A DNA stretch of 8,906 bases, from the NCBI GenBank assembly GCA_017438675.1, contig JAFRUW010000229.1:1-8906 (forward strand). Direction: 5' to 3'. The DNA is from Oscillospiraceae bacterium (lineage in GTDB: Bacteria; Bacillota; Clostridia; Oscillospirales; Oscillospiraceae). Position 1 is the first letter of the stretch. Each line of letters opens with the position of its first letter. Made by a program: the position numbers and the translations under genes. Positions 6,040-8,906 of the stretch are shown here, piece by piece. Below the pieces are notes generated by a model. It was not told the origin of the DNA and did no database searches. It saw nothing but the letters and a program-made list of their open reading frames with translations.

Positions 6040-7104
6040 TCAGGTCACGACCTTCATTATTGAGATTACGGAAATGTACAGCATTATCGCCATGGAGCCG
6101 CAAAGCCCCATCATCATGCCCGTCGCCGTACCCAACGCGCCGATCATGCCCGACAGCTTTTCCCCGGCAAGTGGCTTCGACAGGGACGCCGCCGCCTTGA
6201 ACAGAAGGTGATCCATCCCCATTCTGAGTACGGGTAATCCGCAGGCAGCGAGGATCGCCGTCATGCCCATGACCCCTATGGTGCTTTTGAGCATCTGAGC
6301 CCCGTTTAATACCGCTGATGCCGCGTCTGAGATTATGCTCCCCACCACCGGGAGCATTGAGGATATGGCAGTCTTGGTCATTTTTACCGCCGCCGCGTCG
6401 GCAGAGCCGGTGATAACTCCTGTCATGGTGATATACAGGGTGAAGGCCAGGACCAGCAGCGTCATTCCGGTAACTGCCGCCCACTTCACGATCTTCGCCG
6501 CGGCCTCAAGCCCTCCGCCGAAAACCGCACTGCCCGCAGAGGCGGCGATATAAGCGTAGATCAGCGGAATTATCACGCTGTTCGCTGCGCTTGCAAGGAT
6601 CTCTGTAAACATGGCGCAGACTGCGTACTTTGCCGCGGCGGAGGTCACCGCCCCTCCGGAGGCTGCCGCCGCCGTGAGAGTGGGGAGCAGCACCTTGCCG
6701 AAGGCGTCAAGCTCGTCCAGAAGCTCACGCCCCAGCCCGATAAACGATCCGCTTCCCCCGACGCACAGAGTGACGACAGCCAGCACCCCCGCAAGGTTTA
6801 CAATGTCCGGCATTTTGTCGTCGTACACAGTCCCCGCCGCCGAGCAGAACAGCGTTATCGCTATGACCGAAAAGCCCCGCTTCAGCGTTTCTGAAAGTAT
6901 GCCGCCGGCGCTCTCTTTTAAGTGCGTCCAGATGCTTTCCAGAGCCGAATCCGGGTCCCCCATGTCGGCCCCCTCCAGCGCCTCCCTTGCAAGGCCGGGC
7001 ATCGCCCTTTCAATATCGCCGGTCTCCCCCTCGGCATAGGATGAAACGGAGGTAATTGCGATTATAAGAATAAACACAAGACAGAAAAGGGCTTTTTTCT
7101 TCAT
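6040..7104 (-). CDS. spoIIIAE: Stage III sporulation protein AE
   Basis: SpoIIIAE is a large multi-spanning membrane protein of the SpoIIIA channel, acting in the mother-cell membrane that engulfs the forespore. With the start at ATG 7104 the product is 354 residues, a little shorter than the roughly 400 of Bacillus. It opens with a signal peptide: KKK followed by a hydrophobic core (5-19) and a plausible cleavage site after SYA at 24. About six hydrophobic segments follow (about 78-92, 104-119, 170-195, 208-232, 275-290 and 325-348). The frame stays open upstream to 7224, but that part overlaps spoIIIAD and reads as low-quality sequence, whereas 7104 gives both the signal peptide and an ATGA overlap with the spoIIIAD stop. 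No clear ribosome binding site precedes 7104, which fits coupled re-initiation. Confidence 0.93.
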   Translation of the reverse strand: MKKKALFCLVFILIIAITSVSSYAEGETGDIERAMPGLAREALEGADMGDPDSALESIWTHLKESAGGILSETLKRGFSVIAITLFCSAAGTVYDDKMPDIVNLAGVLAVVTLCVGGSGSFIGLGRELLDELDAFGKVLLPTLTAAAASGGAVTSAAAKYAVCAMFTEILASAANSVIIPLIYAYIAASAGSAVFGGGLEAAAKIVKWAAVTGMTLLVLAFTLYITMTGVITGSADAAAVKMTKTAISSMLPVVGSIISDAASAVLNGAQMLKSTIGVMGMTAILAACGLPVLRMGMDHLLFKAAASLSKPLAGEKLSGMIGALGTATGMMMGLCGSMAIMLYISVISIMKVVT

Positions 7105-7487
7105 AACAGCGACTTTATCATATTGACTGCGGTTTCCATCAGCGGCAGGGCGGCGAACAGCGCCGCCGCCGTCCCCGCAAGCTCCACCGAGGAAGCAGCC
7201 GCGGTCTGACCGGAATCCCTGCACACGTCTGCGGCAAAGCGGGTGACGACGGCGATCCCCACGGCTTTCATAACCGCCGACACCGAAGCTGAGGGTATAT
7301 CCGTAAGCCGTGTAAGCTTCGACGCAAATTCCGCCGCACTCTTTAACTGTGTTAACGCTATGTGCAGAACGACGATACCAACCGCCGCCGTGAGAAGAAG
7401 GCTTATCTCCGGGCTGTCCTTTTTTAAAACCACCGCCAGCGCCGAACCCGCCACAGCCAGCCCGGCAGCCTTTAACAGCACGTCCAT
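7101..7487 (-). CDS. spoIIIAD: Stage III sporulation protein AD
   Basis: SpoIIIAD is a polytopic membrane protein of the SpoIIIA channel. The 128-residue product is near the family length of about 130. Hydrophobic segments lie at roughly 3-20 (LLKAAGLAVAGSALAVVL), 28-47 and 64-84, with another near 104-120. Conserved-looking parts are KKDSPEISLLLTAAVGI and ALPLMETAVNMIKSLL at the C-terminus. The ATG at 7487 follows the spoIIIAC stop by 2 bases and has only a weak AGG 8 bases upstream, so translation probably depends on coupling. Its stop overlaps the start of spoIIIAE as ATGA (7101-7104). Confidence 0.93.
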   Translation of the reverse strand: MDVLLKAAGLAVAGSALAVVLKKDSPEISLLLTAAVGIVVLHIALTQLKSAAEFASKLTRLTDIPSASVSAVMKAVGIAVVTRFAADVCRDSGQTAAASSVELAGTAAALFAALPLMETAVNMIKSLL

Positions 7488-7489
7488 TT

Positions 7490-7684
7490 CTACAGCCTGA
7501 ACAGGGATTTTATAAGATCGAACAGTCCCGAGATCTCTCTCAGGATAACGATGAGCACCACCACAAGTCCGGCAATGGTGGTCATAAGCGCCTGTTCATC
7601 CCTTCCCGCCCGGGACAGGAGGAGGTTGAGAACCGCCACAAGTATCCCCACGGCGGCGATCCTGAATATAAGATTTACGTCCAA
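7490..7684 (-). CDS. spoIIIAC: Stage III sporulation protein AC (TTG start)
   Basis: This is a small integral membrane subunit of the SpoIIIA complex; SpoIIIAC and SpoIIIAD are homologous and may form a membrane assembly resembling small export-apparatus subunits. The product is 64 residues, close to the family length of about 65-68. It begins with the family-typical DVNLIFRIAAVG and has two membrane segments, about 5-22 and 31-50. The only possible start in this frame is TTG at 7684, since a stop codon lies four codons upstream; GAGGTG (7690-7695) with a 5-base spacer supports it. The TAG stop is 2 bases before the spoIIIAD ATG. Confidence 0.92.
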   Translation of the reverse strand: MDVNLIFRIAAVGILVAVLNLLLSRAGRDEQALMTTIAGLVVVLIVILREISGLFDLIKSLFRL

Positions 7685-7705
7685 AGCTCCACCTCACAAG
7701 CACAC

Positions 7706-8221
7706 TTACAGCAGCATTATCACTGCGAACAGGCCTGCCGCCGCCCCCAGAAATGCCTGTGACTTCCAGTTTCTGTCCCGTTCCTTCTCCGCCTTCTCCG
7801 CGAACATTTCAAACCTCTTTTTCGCCGTCTCAATTGCTTTTCTTTGTTCCGCTGCGTCGTACTTCCCCAGGCTGAAGCCCAGCTCCGACAGGGCAAGAAC
7901 TTCCTCCTCCCTGAGAAGCAACTCCCCCGTTTCCAGGACAGCCCTGCGCCAAAGCTCCGAGAACGGAACGGCGCCTATGTCCCTCATGCGCGTTTCGGCG
8001 TTCCTGTAAAGCTGATTCGCGGGTTCCGGCGCCTGAGCCCCCAAAACGGCAAAAAGCTCGGGAACCGGGGTCAGCATGTCGCACAGCTCATGACCCATAA
8101 GCTCAAGGGACGATGCCACGGCTCTCAGGGCCACGCCCCTGTCTTTGAGCCCCTTCGCTCCCATAAGCCCCCAGGCGGCGGCTCCGGATACGAGCAGTAT
8201 CGCTCCGATAAGTTTCAGCAC
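7706..8221 (-). CDS. spoIIIAB: Stage III sporulation protein AB
   Basis: SpoIIIAB is a mother-cell membrane protein of the SpoIIIA complex, distantly like the GspF/PilC platform proteins of type II secretion, and is thought to work with the SpoIIIAA ATPase. The 171-residue product is the usual family length. It has a hydrophobic N-terminal segment (about 3-20), a charged, mostly helical cytoplasmic middle (about 25-150, including SLGKYDAAEQRKAIE) and a C-terminal hydrophobic segment after KSQAFLGAAAGLF. The start is GTG at 8221, supported by a good ribosome binding site (GAGGTGA, 8229-8235) 7 bases upstream; the start overlaps the end of spoIIIAA by 7 bases, suggesting translational coupling. 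The gap to spoIIIAC is 21 bases. Confidence 0.93.
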   Translation of the reverse strand: MLKLIGAILLVSGAAAWGLMGAKGLKDRGVALRAVASSLELMGHELCDMLTPVPELFAVLGAQAPEPANQLYRNAETRMRDIGAVPFSELWRRAVLETGELLLREEEVLALSELGFSLGKYDAAEQRKAIETAKKRFEMFAEKAEKERDRNWKSQAFLGAAAGLFAVIMLL

Positions 8222-8906
8222 AGTGTTTTCACCTCGTATTTCCGTTGTCCGCTGTCCCGTGATATGACAACGGCGTATTTGAATATCCCCTGCTCCAACA
8301 ACTCCCTGTACATGGGGCGGAGCGTCAGATCCTTCTCATCCCATGCGTGGGCTGTGGCAAGAAGCTCCACCCCGCAGTTGGCGGCGTCTTTTATTGCCCG
8401 GATATCCTCCGGTCTCGTTATCTCATCGATGGCCGCGATCTGAGGGTTCATGGCCCGGAGCATAATAAGGATTGCCTGTCCTTTCGGGCATCCGTCCATA
8501 ACGTCCGTATGGGGCCCCACGTCCATCTGCGGCAGTCCCCTGTACACCGAAGCTATCTCGCTCCGTTCGTCCGCCAGCGCAACACGGCAGCCGTCCTGCG
8601 ATAACCTTCGCACCATATCCCGAAGAAGCGTCGTCTTGCCGCAGCCCGGCGGCGACAGGATCAGTGTGGATCTGAATTCCCCGGGGAGCATCTCAAACAC
8701 CGGGTCCGATATGCCGGTCATCTCCCTCGATATGCGCACCGCGGCGGAGGTCAGCTCCCGGAAGCCGTCGGGTTCCCCGTTTTTCATCACAACAGTACCG
8801 CACAATCCTATCCTGAAGCCGCCCTCCGCCGTTATGTACCCCGATCTCATGCTTTCCCGGCAGGTGTGGGCGGAAACCCGTGTGGCGATTTCAAGAAGCG
8901 CTTCGA
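8215..8906 (-). CDS. spoIIIAA: Stage III sporulation protein AA, ATPase (5' end cut off by the window)
   Basis: SpoIIIAA is the cytoplasmic ATPase of the SpoIIIA-SpoIIQ channel and resembles the motor ATPases of type II/IV secretion systems; it acts in the mother cell during engulfment. The reading frame is open to the window edge, so 229 residues are visible of a family protein usually near 300, and the true start is outside. An internal ATG at 8850 is not the start, because the 18 codons before it continue the family sequence. Counting from that Met, the glycine-rich GYITAEGGFRIGLCG stretch is at 4-18, Walker A (PPGCGKTT) at 67-74, an acidic DERSEIA segment at 94-100, and a Walker B-like AAIDEIT at 139-145. 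It is the first gene of the operon in the family order AA-AH, and its TGA overlaps the spoIIIAB GTG by 7 bases. In Bacillus the operon is sigma-E dependent; that promoter would lie outside this window. Confidence 0.95.
   Translation of the reverse strand, partial: EALLEIATRVSAHTCRESMRSGYITAEGGFRIGLCGTVVMKNGEPDGFRELTSAAVRISREMTGISDPVFEMLPGEFRSTLILSPPGCGKTTLLRDMVRRLSQDGCRVALADERSEIASVYRGLPQMDVGPHTDVMDGCPKGQAILIMLRAMNPQIAAIDEITRPEDIRAIKDAANCGVELLATAHAWDEKDLTLRPMYRELLEQGIFKYAVVISRDSGQRKYEVKTLC

Noticed and set aside
7105..7224. Upstream extension of spoIIIAE to a start at 7224
   Set aside because: The extension lies inside spoIIIAD in another frame, is not hydrophobic, and would bury the clear signal peptide that starts at 7104.
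8215..8850. ATG at 8850 as the start of spoIIIAA
   Set aside because: The frame continues in family-like sequence to the window edge, and the product would lack the N-terminal part of SpoIIIAA; the gene is simply cut by the window.

Overview
All identifiable genes lie on the minus strand, so transcription runs from position 8906 towards position 1. The window is densely coding, with no gene-free stretch longer than about 150 bases. A complete run of stage III sporulation genes, many GTG/TTG starts and GAGGTG/GGAG-type ribosome binding sites point to an endospore-forming Gram-positive bacterium. The moderately high G+C and the gene order (spoIIIA, asp23, nusB, tsaD-like, xseA, xseB, ispA) suggest class Clostridia, perhaps Oscillospirales; the family-level placement is inference.

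Region 1 (8906-4384): the spoIIIA operon, spoIIIAA (5' end outside the window) through spoIIIAH. The genes are packed with 7, 4 and 3-base overlaps or gaps of 1-54 bases. The encoded proteins form the mother-cell side of the SpoIIIA-SpoIIQ channel ('feeding tube') between mother cell and forespore: an ATPase (AA), secretion-system-like membrane proteins (AB-AE) and ring-forming proteins (AF, AG, AH). The start of spoIIIAF is unusual: the conserved N-terminus lies upstream of the first ATG and has no ATG, GTG or TTG.

Region 2 (4383-3759): a single Asp23/Gls24-family gene with its own extended -10 promoter, a 13-bp palindrome over the -10 box, and a strong GC-rich hairpin just after the stop codon. 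A second hairpin sits in the leader of nusB.

Region 3 (3758-1): nusB, a short TsaD/Kae1-family paralogue, xseA, xseB and ispA, tightly coupled and closed by a clear intrinsic terminator at 20-53. The cluster combines transcription antitermination, a probably tRNA-modification-related or uncharacterised protein, exonuclease VII and farnesyl diphosphate synthesis.

This is mostly a conserved chromosomal region. I see no mobile element, CRISPR array, tRNA, rRNA or defence system, and nothing that I can call a new system. The points most worth checking are the spoIIIAF start, the TsaD-like paralogue with altered active-site motifs, and the control signals around asp23.
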